Part shown: piece by piece, positions 17,280-25,166 of the stretch
How the letters are laid out: every line of letters starts with the position of its first letter
Position numbering within the stretch: the first letter of the stretch is position 1
NCBI RefSeq assembly: GCF_030814475.1
Contig: NZ_JAUSVF010000006.1
Location: forward strand, 60,232 to 124,231
Direction of reading: 5' to 3'
Origin: Pararhizobium capsulatum DSM 1112
GTDB lineage: Bacteria > Pseudomonadota > Alphaproteobacteria > Rhizobiales > Rhizobiaceae
DNA: 64,000 nucleotides
The notes under the pieces: model-generated
What the model was told of the DNA's origin: nothing
The model's database searches: none
The model's input: the letters and a program-made list of their open reading frames with translations, nothing else
Position numbers and translations under genes: made by a program

Positions 17280-17294
17280 TTGCAGGGGAATACT

Positions 17295-17522
17295 ATGTCG
17301 GACGAGAAAGGCGGCGCTGTAGCGACCGCAGGCGTGCACTACGCGCCGAAATGCTGCGTCGGAGAATGCGATAAGTGGGGATTGGCCGGGTTTGCGGCGA
17401 GCAAGCACGTTGAGGCCCGCTGGTGGTGCTGGGAGCATTATCCCCATAAGCACGAGACGCCGGAACAAAGGGAAGCCGCGAGCATTGCCGCAAGGCTTGG
17501 AATAGGGAAACCACCCCACTGA
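17295..17522 (+). CDS. cysteine-rich hypothetical protein
   Basis: A 75-aa protein with CCVGEC (about residues 21-26) and WWCWEHYPHKH (about 43-53), which could together bind a metal. AGGGGA precedes ATG 17295, 15 bp after the SRAP gene, so they are probably cotranscribed. An in-frame TTG at 17280 overlaps the ribosome-binding site and is rejected. Function unknown. Confidence 0.6.
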   Translation: MSDEKGGAVATAGVHYAPKCCVGECDKWGLAGFAASKHVEARWWCWEHYPHKHETPEQREAASIAARLGIGKPPH

Positions 17523-17629
17523 GCTTGAACGCAGTGAGACGGTTCAGGTCCGTCGCATCGACGATCGAATCAATACCACAAGGAACTGATTCCCGCGTAC
17601 CCCATTTTGGGGGAACGGGAGGACCGAAC

Positions 17630-17773
17630 ATGACCCACTACGCCTGGACTATCGAAGCAAAGGGCCGACAGACCATTCAGAAGGTCACCACGATCGAGGA
17701 TATGCACGACGTGTTGCGCGTGCTGGAACTGCCGGGCGTAGCGCCGCCTCACACTGGAAGCAGGAAATGCTGA
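17630..17773 (+). CDS. small hypothetical protein
   Basis: A 47-aa protein (MTHYAWTIEAKGRQTIQKV) preceded by GGGAGG 8 nt before the ATG, the strongest translation signal nearby. It reads as a short alpha/beta fold. No family recognised. It is too short to be certain. Confidence 0.45.
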   Translation: MTHYAWTIEAKGRQTIQKVTTIEDMHDVLRVLELPGVAPPHTGSRKC

Positions 17774-18074
17774 CCACGCAGCTACACCCACAACGAGGGT
17801 GGTGCGGACGAGTAGTCGCTGACTTGGACGAAGGTTCGATGACCCTGAGGCAGAAACTTCTCGGTGATTGTCCCAAGGCCGGAAGTTGGGGTGCGGCCCG
17901 CCGCTGCTTAACAGCGGGCTAAAAGTTTACGTCCTTGGAAAAACCGCGCGCGTTACATGAGCGGCGCATGGGTAAGCATTGAACGCGGAATTTGTTCCGT
18001 ACGCCATCGGCTACGGTCCGCGCTTCTGCGCTGCCTCGATACGCTGGAGGACTGTGCCGGATGGAGATGTCCCG
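17774..18074. other. no gene seen
   Basis: No frame is supported. A 6-bp hairpin with CTTAA loop (CCGCTG/CAGCGG) near 17898-17915, followed by TAAAAGTTT, might terminate the plus-strand gene at 17630. Confidence 0.4.
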
Positions 18075-18242
18075 CTACGGATCCGATTTATCACTGGGAA
18101 TGCCAAGTCTGTCTTTTATTTTGAGGTTGGGTATCACGCCCAACTCCTGAGCGCCTCGGTAGACGTAGCGAGTCGCGAAAAATGACCCTACCCAGCCCGA
18201 GACAGCAATGAGAACAGCGATAATAAGTACCTTGACGCGCAC
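18075..18242 (-). CDS. single-pass membrane micropeptide, copy 1
   Basis: A 55-aa protein starting at GTG 18242 after AGGGGAG. It has an N-terminal hydrophobic helix (VLIIAVLIAVSGWVGSFFATR) and a conserved tail YRGAQELGVIPNLKIKDRLGI. The copy at 23236 has the same start, length and tail with mostly conservative replacements, which supports real coding. The family is not one I recognise. It lies at the left end of a segment found twice in the window. Confidence 0.65.
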   Translation of the reverse strand: MRVKVLIIAVLIAVSGWVGSFFATRYVYRGAQELGVIPNLKIKDRLGIPSDKSDP

Positions 18243-18395
18243 TTCGCTCCCCTAAGAACATAGGGGATTGTCTCATAAATCAGGGTTAGCGCAAGAAATA
18301 CAGATGCTTGCACTTGACCTGAATGTCCACCGGTGATGACTGGGATGTATTGCAGCCAAAATGTAATTTATCGCTTTCCAATCAGAGGCTTAAGT

Positions 18396-18476
18396 ATGAA
18401 GCGTTTTTACCTTTCGATTGTGGTGGTCATAGGAATATTATTTTGCGGCGACGTGCTGTGGTTGATGCTTCGCTAG
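18396..18476 (+). CDS. 26-aa membrane micropeptide, copy 1
   Basis: The frame MKRFYLSIVVVIGILFCGDV-LWLMLR is a single hydrophobic helix flanked by basic residues. The copy at 23381 has the same length and stop; of the ten differing codons five are synonymous and the rest mostly exchange hydrophobic residues. No strong ribosome-binding site is visible. Existence is inferred from this conservation. Confidence 0.45.
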   Translation: MKRFYLSIVVVIGILFCGDVLWLMLR

Positions 18477-18614
18477 TTGAGGGCATTGAACGGAAGGAAT
18501 TACAACGGGCTTAAATCAGTCACAGGTCTTGGCTCTTCTCGACGCTGTCGAGGTGAGCCGCAGGCTCAGGATCGGATTGAACCCAGATGATGAGCATATC
18601 AAGGAGAACCAAAC

Positions 18615-18776
18615 ATGCAGCATGACCCTGCCTTGCTTTCCACCGGAGCCGTTGCTCTTTCGACCTCGGCAACCGTTGCCGCTCTGATGGCCCATCTTGG
18701 ACGAATAGGCGCCGTCAGCAAGCAAGCTGAGCATGAAATCTATGAGGACGCGTTGCTGATGCTTGAGGAAGGCTAG
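18615..18776 (+). pseudogene. 87-aa accessory protein family, copy B, truncated
   Basis: Begins MQHDPALLSTGAVALSTSAT after AAGGAG and is nearly identical to the copy at 23620 for 53 codons, then stops at TAG 18774. A deletion removed part of the middle: the sequence after the stop (AKELIEKQL in another frame) matches the paralogue's C-terminal part. A shortened peptide may still be made. Confidence 0.7.
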
Positions 18777-18858
18777 GCTCGCCGCCGCCAAAGAGCTTAT
18801 CGAAAAGCAATTGGTGACGGATTCAAATGGCGAATGATGAGGTTTTAAGGAGCGAGTG

Positions 18859-19107
18859 ATGGCAGAACCCAAGATGACGGCCGCAGAAATGATGCAGGTC
18901 GTGGTTCACATGAACCTCGCTCACAACGCTGCCATCGTTTGCCTTGTCAAAGCCTTGGAGGATTCAGGCATGCTCAAAGTTGGGCGATACGAAGAACTTT
19001 TACGCCGTACGTCGGCGGGAATAGTCGCAAAAGGCGATCCGGGGGCAGCTTCGCTTATCGATGAACTGGCAGACGCTGTCAAACTCCTCAAGGGGTCGAC
19101 GCATTGA
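18859..19107 (+). CDS. hypothetical protein
   Basis: An 82-aa protein, mostly helical (MAEPKMTAAEMMQVVVHMNLAHN), with AAGGAG 5 nt before ATG 18859. It follows the broken copy B of the 87-aa family. No family recognised. Confidence 0.55.
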   Translation: MAEPKMTAAEMMQVVVHMNLAHNAAIVCLVKALEDSGMLKVGRYEELLRRTSAGIVAKGDPGAASLIDELADAVKLLKGSTH

Positions 19108-19233
19108 GCGACGGCCAGCGAAAACTGGCTCCGGTTCGTTTCCGCCGATCTGGGCACGGCGATCTCTTTGGTGGGGTGGTCGAGCGCTGGATACGGCCGA
19201 CAATCACTTTGATGGACGATCTGAGGACTACCT

Positions 19234-21069
19234 TCAGATCACGAAGAAATCCGCGTTGGTGAGTGATAGGTTGCCGGTCAGGGTGGCGAAATGGATGCCC
19301 CCGCCAGCGCCGCTCCCATTGGCATCATAGTAGAGTTCGCCAGTGTCCTTCTCGTAGATGATGCGGTCGCTGCTGTCGCCGGCAAGACCGGTCGAATTGG
19401 ACGCAAAGGCACCGGAAGCGAGCGTACCCAGAGCGGTCAGAGCGATGAAAATGGCGTTCTCCAGGCGGATCGTGTCGGCGGCGACATTGAAATCACTGAT
19501 CTTGTCGACATTCGTGGTCGCACTCACGGCACTGTTGAACAGGAAGGTGTCATTGCCTGCACCGCCCGTCAGTTTGTCGTTGCCGCCGCCGCCAATTAGT
19601 GTGTCATTGCCACCGCTGCCGTTGATGATGTTGGCGCCCGCGTTGCCAGTAATCGCTTGGGCGATGCTGTTGCCGGTGAGGTTGATCGCCGTCGTGCTGG
19701 CACTCGACGTCGTCGACAGCTTCTCGACATAAGCCGAAGAAGAAAGCGCGTAACTGACGCTCGTGGCGACCCAGTCGGACGTACCACCTGTCGAGCTTTC
19801 AACAATGACATCACCGGCATTGTCGACGATGTAGGTGTCGTTGCCGCCGCCACCGCGCATCGTATCAGCGCCGCCCTTACCATCGATTTTGTTGGCGCCG
19901 GCGTTACCGGTAATGGTCTGGGTAATCCCGTTCCCGGTCAGGTTGATCGCTGCCGTGCCTGAACTCGATGTCGTCGACAACTTCTCGACATAGGCCGACG
20001 ATGAAAGCGCATAACTGACGCTCGTCGCGACCCAGTCGGACGTGCCGCCGGTCGATGTCTCTACGACGACATCGCCGGCTTTGTCGACATAATAGGTGTC
20101 ATTGCCCGCGCCGCCGGTCATCGTGTCGACGCCGCCCTTGCCGTTGAGCTTATTGGCGCCGGCATTTCCGGTGATTGCATTGTTTAGCGAATTTCCCGTG
20201 CCATCGGTGTTGTCAGTGCCGATCAGGGTCAGGTTCTCGAATGTTCCCAATACAGTGGCAGAATTAGCCAAGCTGAAGCTGACAGATGACTGTACTGTGT
20301 CGGTTCCACCGCCGCCATTATTCTTCTCGTCCACGATATCCAATTCGCCGTCGACCACGTAGGTGTCGTTGCCGGCGCCGCCGCTCATCGTATCGACGCC
20401 TTCCTTGCCATTGATCTTGTTGGCGCCAGCATTGCCGATGATGACGTTATCCCAGTCATTGCCCGTGCCGTTGATGTTGCCGGACCCGAGCAGCGTCAGG
20501 TTCTCGACTTCCCCAAAGACGACCTCGGTGTTGGCCAGGCTGAAACTGATCGACGCCCGCACGGTGTCTATCCCATAAGCCTCGAAATTATCTTCGTCGA
20601 CCAAATCGGAGGAGTTATCGACGAAATAGGTGTCATCACCCATACCCCCGTACATGTCGTCCCCACCCGTGCCACCGTCTAGGGTGTCGTTGCCTTCGCC
20701 ACCGATAAGCGAGTCGTTGCCGTCTCCGCCCCAGAACACGTTGTCGGCCTCGTTGCCCCAAATTTCATCGGCAAACTTGGTTCCCCTTGCATTCTCGATG
20801 TTGAAGAATTGGCTCAGGAGATGAGAAGTGTCGTCATTGGCCTCAACAGTGCTCGCAAAACCGACCGCATCGAAAAAGAACCTCACCCCGGAAGTGTAAA
20901 GCTCAAACGACAAGAGATCGATGCCGTCTCCACCGTCGATGAGTGTATATCCGGCGGACACGGACGGAAGAATTGTGTCGTTTCCACCCAAGCCATTAAT
21001 ATCGTTTCCTGGCAGTGTAAGGTAGATGGTGTCGGCGGATGCAGTGCCGTTCGCATTGTTTATTGCCAT
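19234..21069 (-). CDS. RTX calcium-binding protein with tandem 87-aa repeats
   Basis: A 611-aa secreted-type protein without N-terminal signal peptide. It has many GGxGxDxxx nonapeptides in clusters (for example GGDGNDSLIGGEGNDTLDGG, about residue 115) that form calcium-binding parallel beta rolls. Between them a unit of about 87 residues (ITGNAGANK...GNDTYYVD...SDWVATSVSYALSSSAYVEKLST...) occurs four times; the last two are nearly identical. The C terminus (NLSLTNADFFVI) resembles type I secretion signals. No type I transporter is encoded in the window. ATG 21069 has AGGGA upstream. The role (surface, enzyme-less adhesin or structural) is unknown. Confidence 0.88.
   Translation of the reverse strand: MAINNANGTASADTIYLTLPGNDINGLGGNDTILPSVSAGYTLIDGGDGIDLLSFELYTSGVRFFFDAVGFASTVEANDDTSHLLSQFFNIENARGTKFADEIWGNEADNVFWGGDGNDSLIGGEGNDTLDGGTGGDDMYGGMGDDTYFVDNSSDLVDEDNFEAYGIDTVRASISFSLANTEVVFGEVENLTLLGSGNINGTGNDWDNVIIGNAGANKINGKEGVDTMSGGAGNDTYVVDGELDIVDEKNNGGGGTDTVQSSVSFSLANSATVLGTFENLTLIGTDNTDGTGNSLNNAITGNAGANKLNGKGGVDTMTGGAGNDTYYVDKAGDVVVETSTGGTSDWVATSVSYALSSSAYVEKLSTTSSSGTAAINLTGNGITQTITGNAGANKIDGKGGADTMRGGGGNDTYIVDNAGDVIVESSTGGTSDWVATSVSYALSSSAYVEKLSTTSSASTTAINLTGNSIAQAITGNAGANIINGSGGNDTLIGGGGNDKLTGGAGNDTFLFNSAVSATTNVDKISDFNVAADTIRLENAIFIALTALGTLASGAFASNSTGLAGDSSDRIIYEKDTGELYYDANGSGAGGGIHFATLTGNLSLTNADFFVI
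19640..20180 (-). repeat. near-identical 261-bp tandem repeats in the RTX gene
   Basis: Two units of 261 bp are almost identical (for example the stretch around 19706 matches that around 19967). High similarity at DNA level implies recent amplification or gene conversion; the more upstream units of the protein are related but more diverged. Confidence 0.75.
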
Positions 21070-21516
21070 CTGGACTTTCCCTGGAGCGGACTGCCAGCCG
21101 GCATGTCTCGTCTGAATTAGTATGCTGTCATGCTACTTCGACCAGTGAACTCGGTTCGCTTGGCCGTTCACCACCTTTGGGCGTGACCGCTCACACAGCT
21201 AGAGAGCCGTCCTCGCGACATAAAGTCCCGAACGAGAATGAGAGAGAGAGATCCCTGACTAAGCCCCGTCAGCAATTGACGCTAGTTGTGAATGATCGCG
21301 CGGAAATTGCAAGATACATTGTCCGCATTTGCGTTGGCAGTTGCAACTCGGAGGAGTTTCGCGCGCCTGTGCCCCTCAGCGACCACCCACAAAACCCGTC
21401 TCGTAACGGGGGCTAGGCCAGACTGCCTATGAACGAAATGGAATGTACGGGATACTGCAGTTCTCGGCACCCCTCGCTAAACAAAGTGCGGGGCAAGGGA
21501 AGCTCCGCGACTGGCG
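21070..21516. other. intergenic region between the RTX genes
   Basis: No gene is supported. It contains one copy (21369-21413) of a recurring terminator-like hairpin element, placed correctly to end transcription of the RTX gene that stops at 21517, and presumably the promoter of the 611-aa RTX gene. Confidence 0.5.
21369..21413 (-). terminator. recurring hairpin element R1
   Basis: On the minus strand CCCGT, loop TACGAG, ACGGG is followed by TTTT and then a shared 3' part (GGTCGCTGA). Related elements occur at 22947, 24136 and, inverted, at 26005. It lies about 100 bp after the RTX stop at 21517. Confidence 0.65.
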
Positions 21517-22569
21517 TCACACCAGGAAATCGCCTTTTTCCATGGTGAAAAGGCCGACAATCTTGATGCTGAAATCAGTGGCCCCGTCGCCGTTGGTGTC
21601 ACCATATACATAGGTGTTACCGCCGCTTTTCGTATACCGGAGTTCCCCGGCATGTCCGCCGAAGGCAGCCGAGCCTATGAATGTGAATGCATCGTTGACC
21701 GATGAAGACGACTTAGCGTCTATAGTGTGCAGATCGATAGTGTCGACGTGGTTGAAGTCATAAATGATGTCCCGAACCGCCATCGTGGATTCACTGGTTT
21801 TGTTAAACACGAACGTGTCGGCTTCGATGCCACCATAAAGCTTGTCCGCGCCACCCGCGCCGTAAATGCGGTCTTTGCCGCCATCGCCGTGGAGTTCGTT
21901 TCCTTCCTTGCCACCGTACAATGTGTCCGCACCGTCACCGCCTGCGACGATGCCCTTCACCGATCCTAGTCGGCCATCGTATTTGTCGTCACCACCATCC
22001 AGCTTTATACCCCCAACGATCACGCCAGAATTGAGGAAGTTTTCCTTTCCGCCGAAGCCTTGAGAGGTGTAGGCCAAACCGGGGCCTTTTATCGTTCCCG
22101 TGCTTGTTATGTTAATGGTGTCCGCGCTACCGAAGTAACGATAGATCGTTGCAACTGAACCATCGGTTGCTTCAATCGTCCCATCGTTGTTTACGATTGT
22201 TGTCGAGACAGCTGCTGCCGAGCCAACGGCTAAACCCCAATACCCTTTGATATATCCCTCATTGTCGAGGGAAGAGTTCGCCGAATGAATAACAACGGGA
22301 ACCGAGTCGTAGCTCCAAACCTTGGAATGCTCGGCAATAGTTATCTGGTTGTTCGAAGTGGAGGCAATTCCCTCCATATCAATCGAGATACCGGCATTGA
22401 TTAGATTGCCAAAAACGTTGATAGTATGGTTAGAAAAATTGGCAACGACGCCCCTGTCGTTTGTACTGCCAACATTAACACCATCGGCGATATAAACGTC
22501 ATCCCCCTCGGCGAGCGTAGCTAAGGCCCCAGTCGTCGAGTAACTCGACATAAAAAGCTTCACCACCAT
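21517..22569 (-). CDS. RTX calcium-binding protein
   Basis: A 350-aa protein. The first 180 residues are beta-rich, with short alternating polar/hydrophobic segments (VVANFSNHTINVFGNLINAG) that suggest a beta-helix. Residues about 215-250 carry GGDGADTLYGGKEGNELHGDGG, RTX nonapeptides. The C terminus (IVGLFTMEKGDFLV) resembles a type I secretion signal. GGAGG lies 7 nt before ATG 22569. It is transcribed toward the second RTX gene. Function unknown; probably exported to the cell surface or medium. Confidence 0.87.
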   Translation of the reverse strand: MVVKLFMSSYSTTGALATLAEGDDVYIADGVNVGSTNDRGVVANFSNHTINVFGNLINAGISIDMEGIASTSNNQITIAEHSKVWSYDSVPVVIHSANSSLDNEGYIKGYWGLAVGSAAAVSTTIVNNDGTIEATDGSVATIYRYFGSADTINITSTGTIKGPGLAYTSQGFGGKENFLNSGVIVGGIKLDGGDDKYDGRLGSVKGIVAGGDGADTLYGGKEGNELHGDGGKDRIYGAGGADKLYGGIEADTFVFNKTSESTMAVRDIIYDFNHVDTIDLHTIDAKSSSSVNDAFTFIGSAAFGGHAGELRYTKSGGNTYVYGDTNGDGATDFSIKIVGLFTMEKGDFLV

Positions 22570-22820
22570 TTTAAATCCTCCAAAATAGCATTGATAACAT
22601 CGGCACTGAACTGCATTGATGCTACCACAGATTCTCGGTTTATGATGATGTCCTGATAGTCAGGAACCCGCGCTGGCTGCGGGCGACCTCTCTTACGCGC
22701 TCCGTTTTTAAAATGTGCCCCTCCGGCACATTTAAAGACCGGGAGTAGGGTGCGGCCTTGGCGGTGATGACGAGTGGTCGCTTAGGTGGACTAACGTCGG
22801 GAGACTAGGGGTGTAAAAAT

Positions 22821-22840
22821 GGCCCTCGAAACCGAGGGCC
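22821..22840 (-). terminator. Rho-independent terminator
   Basis: GGCCCTCG, loop of four, CGAGGGCC: a perfect 8-bp stem, followed on the minus strand by ATTTTTA. It is the second of two minus-strand terminators after the micropeptide gene at 23236. Confidence 0.7.
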
Positions 22841-22946
22841 AAGGGTATCCTCATATTTACAGTCGAGACATCACACTTGATCCGCGAAGCATCTAGATGT
22901 TTTCGACCCGGAATCGGCCCGGCCGGCACGATCGCAATGAACCTCC

Positions 22947-22997
22947 GTGCCCATCAGCGACCGCCCCAAAAAAAGCCCTCGTCTCGTAACGGGGGCC
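22947..22997 (-). terminator. recurring hairpin element R2
   Basis: On the minus strand a GC-rich stem with the loop region TTACGAGA is followed by seven Ts and the shared GGTCGCTGATGGGCAC part. It is 75 bp after the stop of the micropeptide gene at 23072. Same family as R1, R3 and R4. Confidence 0.7.
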
Positions 22998-23071
22998 AAG
23001 TATCCTTTGCTCTGGACAGCGGGAATATACGTGATTTGAAGGGAATGGCTACCCATGGACGGCGTGGGTTA

Positions 23072-23236
23072 TTAAGACGGCCTCTTATCCCCGATGCCGA
23101 GCCTTTCTTTAATGTGGAGGTTGGGCATCACGCCTATATCCTGAGCGCCCCGGTAGGCGTGGCGGGTAACGAAAAATGACCCTACCCACATGGCGCCAGC
23201 GATGAGAAGAGCGGTGATCAGTATCCGGACGCGCAC
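23072..23236 (-). CDS. single-pass membrane micropeptide, copy 2
   Basis: A 54-aa protein from GTG 23236 preceded by GAGG. It has a hydrophobic helix (ILITALLIAGAMWVGSFF) and the tail YRGAQDIGVMPNLHIKERLGI, nearly the same as in copy 1 at 18242. The shared parts WVGSFF-TR, YRGAQ and GV-PNL-IK-RLGI point to selection on the peptide. Followed by terminator R2. Confidence 0.65.
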   Translation of the reverse strand: MRVRILITALLIAGAMWVGSFFVTRHAYRGAQDIGVMPNLHIKERLGIGDKRPS

Positions 23237-23380
23237 TGAGATCCTCTAAAAACATAGGGGGATTCTGCCAAAACTCAGCAAAATTATAAGAAATTCAGGT
23301 GGTTGGCCTTGACCTGACCATTGCTCATGAAGGAGTGTGGGTGTCATACCGCACTGCAGCAAATGTGGACCTTGCCAAAC

Positions 23381-23461
23381 ATGAAGCGTTTTTACTTCTC
23401 GATTGTGGTCGTAGTAGGAATTTTATTTTGGGGTGACGTGCTGTGGCTGACAGTTCGCTAG
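23381..23461 (+). CDS. 26-aa membrane micropeptide, copy 2
   Basis: MKRFYFSIVVVVGILFWGDV-LWLTVR: one hydrophobic helix with a basic start. Same length as copy 1 at 18396, with half of the codon differences synonymous. No strong ribosome-binding site is visible, so translation is uncertain. Confidence 0.45.
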   Translation: MKRFYFSIVVVVGILFWGDVLWLTVR

Positions 23462-23619
23462 TTTACAGGCCCGCTCTCAGTCGAATTTTGTAAATCCGGA
23501 GGAATTGCAACCGGCTTAAATCAGTCGCAGCTCTTGGCTCTTCTCGACGCTGGCGACGTGATCCGCATGCTCAGGATCGAATTGAACCCAGATGATGAGC
23601 ATATCAAGGAGCACCCAAC

Positions 23620-23883
23620 ATGCAGCATAACCCTGCCTTGCTTTCCACCGGAGCCGTTGCTCTTTCGACCTCGGCAACCGTTGCCGCTCTGATGGCCCAT
23701 CTTGGTCGGATAGGCGCCGTCAGCAAGCAAGCTGAGCATGAAATCTATGAGGACGCGTTGCTGATGCTCGAGGAAGGCCAGGCCGACGATGAGAGTGGAG
23801 TATTCGTCGCAGCCAGAGAGCTTATCGAAAAGCAATTGGCGATGGATGAAGTTGTGAGAGGCGCAGCAGGGCAAACAGAATGA
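23620..23883 (+). CDS. 87-aa accessory protein family, copy C (intact)
   Basis: An 87-aa protein (MQHNPALLSTGAVALSTSAT) preceded by AAGGAG. The N-terminal half has a small-residue-rich helix, then LGRIGAVSKQAEHEIYEDALLMLEEGQ and an acidic middle. Two related copies are at 14672 (altered start) and 18615 (truncated). It overlaps the next gene by 4 bp (ATGA). Function unknown; three copies in 9 kb suggest a mobile or phage-associated family. Confidence 0.7.
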   Translation: MQHNPALLSTGAVALSTSATVAALMAHLGRIGAVSKQAEHEIYEDALLMLEEGQADDESGVFVAARELIEKQLAMDEVVRGAAGQTE

Positions 23884-24143
23884 TTTGTCCAAAGCTCGAC
23901 GAGTTGGAGACGGACACACTTGACCCCACGAGGATCGAGATGGTTTCCAACGGCACCTGGGCCGGTATGATCGCGATGAACCTTCAGGTTCACGTAAGCT
24001 GTGGGCCGTGCAATCTCATGGTCGAGGTGGACATGAATAAACAGCCGCCTGACGGCAAGGCGATCGGCGTCGCCTTTCGATGCGGCGAATGCGGTCGGCT
24101 TGGTGGAACCATCATCAGCGGCCCTGCACCGCGCCGTGTCTAA
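23880..24143 (+). CDS. zinc-ribbon hypothetical protein
   Basis: An 87-aa protein with CGPC (about residues 41-44) and CGEC (about 68-71), a four-cysteine zinc ribbon, and a short C-terminal tail. Its start overlaps the stop of copy C of the 87-aa family, so the two are translationally coupled. It is followed by hairpin element R3. No specific family recognised. Confidence 0.6.
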   Translation: MICPKLDELETDTLDPTRIEMVSNGTWAGMIAMNLQVHVSCGPCNLMVEVDMNKQPPDGKAIGVAFRCGECGRLGGTIISGPAPRRV

Positions 24144-24188
24144 TCAGCGGCCGGGCAAAAAGAATGCTCCCGTCTCGTAACGAGGGCC
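24136..24188. repeat. recurring hairpin element R3
   Basis: Contains CTCGTAACGAG plus flanking GC pairs and the AATCAGCGGCCG part shared with R1 and R2. It overlaps the last codons of the zinc-ribbon gene. There is no minus-strand gene just upstream of it, so a terminator role for that strand is less obvious here. Confidence 0.55.
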
Positions 24189-24515
24189 GATACCTATCGG
24201 GCCGTTGAGGCCATTTATCGACATCGGTGCTTGCGGGCGAAATGAGGCTCGCTTGGCCCCGGCAAAGGACCAGATTTTCGCTAAATCAGCAGTAGGCCAT
24301 CTTGAAAGTTTCGCTCTTTACAAGATTAATCTCTTTTGTCGCGGTTCCGATTTGACCATCCTCTCGGAAAAGTCCCGATTGCCCCAATCTCTCGGGAACG
24401 CCCCACCGCGACACGTCAGGCGAAAGGCCCCTTTGTCCGCTTCTCGAACCGGCGTGCTTAGGGGTCTTTCGTTGCTATCGCGCCCTTCGCCGCTGAAAGG
24501 AAGTGGTGGGTTTCA
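24144..24515. other. no gene seen
   Basis: Only element R3 at the left edge is recognised. Short frames on both strands lack start signals. The promoter of the next gene should lie at the right end. Confidence 0.45.
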
Positions 24516-24800
24516 ATGAAAGCACTATTCGCAACCACCTGCATCGCGATCCTTGCGGCCATCGCTTATTATGGCATCGGCGAATATCGCCAGCATGCCG
24601 CCGAGCAGGAACAGGCCGACAGAATAGAAGGCGCGCGGGCTGAGCTTTACAAAATGGCCGGAGCGCAGCCCGGCGCTGTGGGCGAGCCCGCCGTAAAGGC
24701 ATTTTGCGAGACCATGGAGGAAGGGATCAAAGGCGATCTTAAGGACAACGAGGTCGCAAAAGGCTTGGCACATAATTGCCGGGTCTTGGGCTATCTTTAG
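24516..24800 (+). CDS. small exported or membrane-anchored protein
   Basis: A 94-aa protein with an N-terminal signal or anchor (MKALFATTCIAILAAIAYYGIG) followed by a charged soluble domain with two cysteines (FCETMEEG and HNCRVLG) that could pair in the periplasm. GGTGGG lies 6 nt before ATG 24516. No family recognised. Confidence 0.6.
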   Translation: MKALFATTCIAILAAIAYYGIGEYRQHAAEQEQADRIEGARAELYKMAGAQPGAVGEPAVKAFCETMEEGIKGDLKDNEVAKGLAHNCRVLGYL

Positions 24801-24819
24801 GCCGTGCTATGATCAGCAC

Positions 24820-25047
24820 ATGCCCCGGATATCCCCCCACAATCTTTCATCCGCCGAAAAGCTGGAAAGCATGCTGGGCGCTTTGCGTCATGATGCCGGA
24901 ATGAGCCCGAGCGAGATCGCCCACGCGGCGCGCCTTAGCCGCACAACCGTCTGGCGACCGGCGGTCGGCGAATGCTCAGCCCCCGGCGCGGATACCTTTC
25001 AGCGGATCGAAGGCCTTTACAGAGACAGATGCAGGCGCCCGACATGA
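24820..25047 (+). CDS. small helix-turn-helix protein
   Basis: A 75-aa protein: SAEKLESMLGALRHDAGMSPSEIAHAARLSRTTVWR is a Cro/C1-like helix-turn-helix at about residues 11-46, and GADTFQRIEGLYRDR is the usual final helix. Likely a transcription repressor of the accessory region. It overlaps the next small gene by 4 bp (ATGA). Confidence 0.55.
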   Translation: MPRISPHNLSSAEKLESMLGALRHDAGMSPSEIAHAARLSRTTVWRPAVGECSAPGADTFQRIEGLYRDRCRRPT

Positions 25048-25166
25048 GCTTCGTCGTTGTCAAATGGTTGGCAAATTTGAGTTGGGATGTTTATGGGCGA
25101 ATTATGCCCAATAAACCCTTTACGAGAATTTTGCTTTCCATCGTGGTCGTGATGTTCTTTCTCTAA
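25044..25166 (+). CDS. 40-aa membrane micropeptide
   Basis: Starts in an ATGA overlap with the helix-turn-helix gene: MSFVVVKWLANLSWDVYGRI and a hydrophobic end SIVVVMFFL. After the TAA the frame continues with LALAVWIYRTK and then TGA, which would complete a normal membrane helix with a basic tail. The TAA may therefore be a recent premature stop in a peptide of 52 residues. Confidence 0.45.
   Translation: MSFVVVKWLANLSWDVYGRIMPNKPFTRILLSIVVVMFFL

Larger units (their letters stand above)
18075..18776. repeat. duplicated segment, copy 1
   Basis: About 0.7 kb that recurs in the same orientation at 23072-23790: the minus-strand micropeptide, the 26-aa plus-strand micropeptide, a conserved leader and the start of the 87-aa family gene follow in the same order. 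Identity is highest at the right end (18500-18770) and lower in the middle. The two copies bracket the RTX genes and sit about 5 kb apart. Confidence 0.75.
22570..23071. other. intergenic region with two hairpins
   Basis: No gene is supported. It holds a clean hairpin at 22821-22840 and element R2 at 22947-22997, both oriented to terminate minus-strand transcription, and the promoter of the 350-aa RTX gene. Confidence 0.5.
23072..23790. repeat. duplicated segment, copy 2
   Basis: Second copy of the segment at 18075-18776, in the same orientation. Here the 87-aa family gene at its right end is intact, so this copy is closer to the ancestral state. Confidence 0.75.

Noticed and set aside
18500..18614. 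Conserved frame NQSQ-LALLDA...LNPDDEHIKE in both duplicated segments
   Set aside because: No usable start codon in either copy, and differences between copies are mostly nonsynonymous, so coding is not supported.
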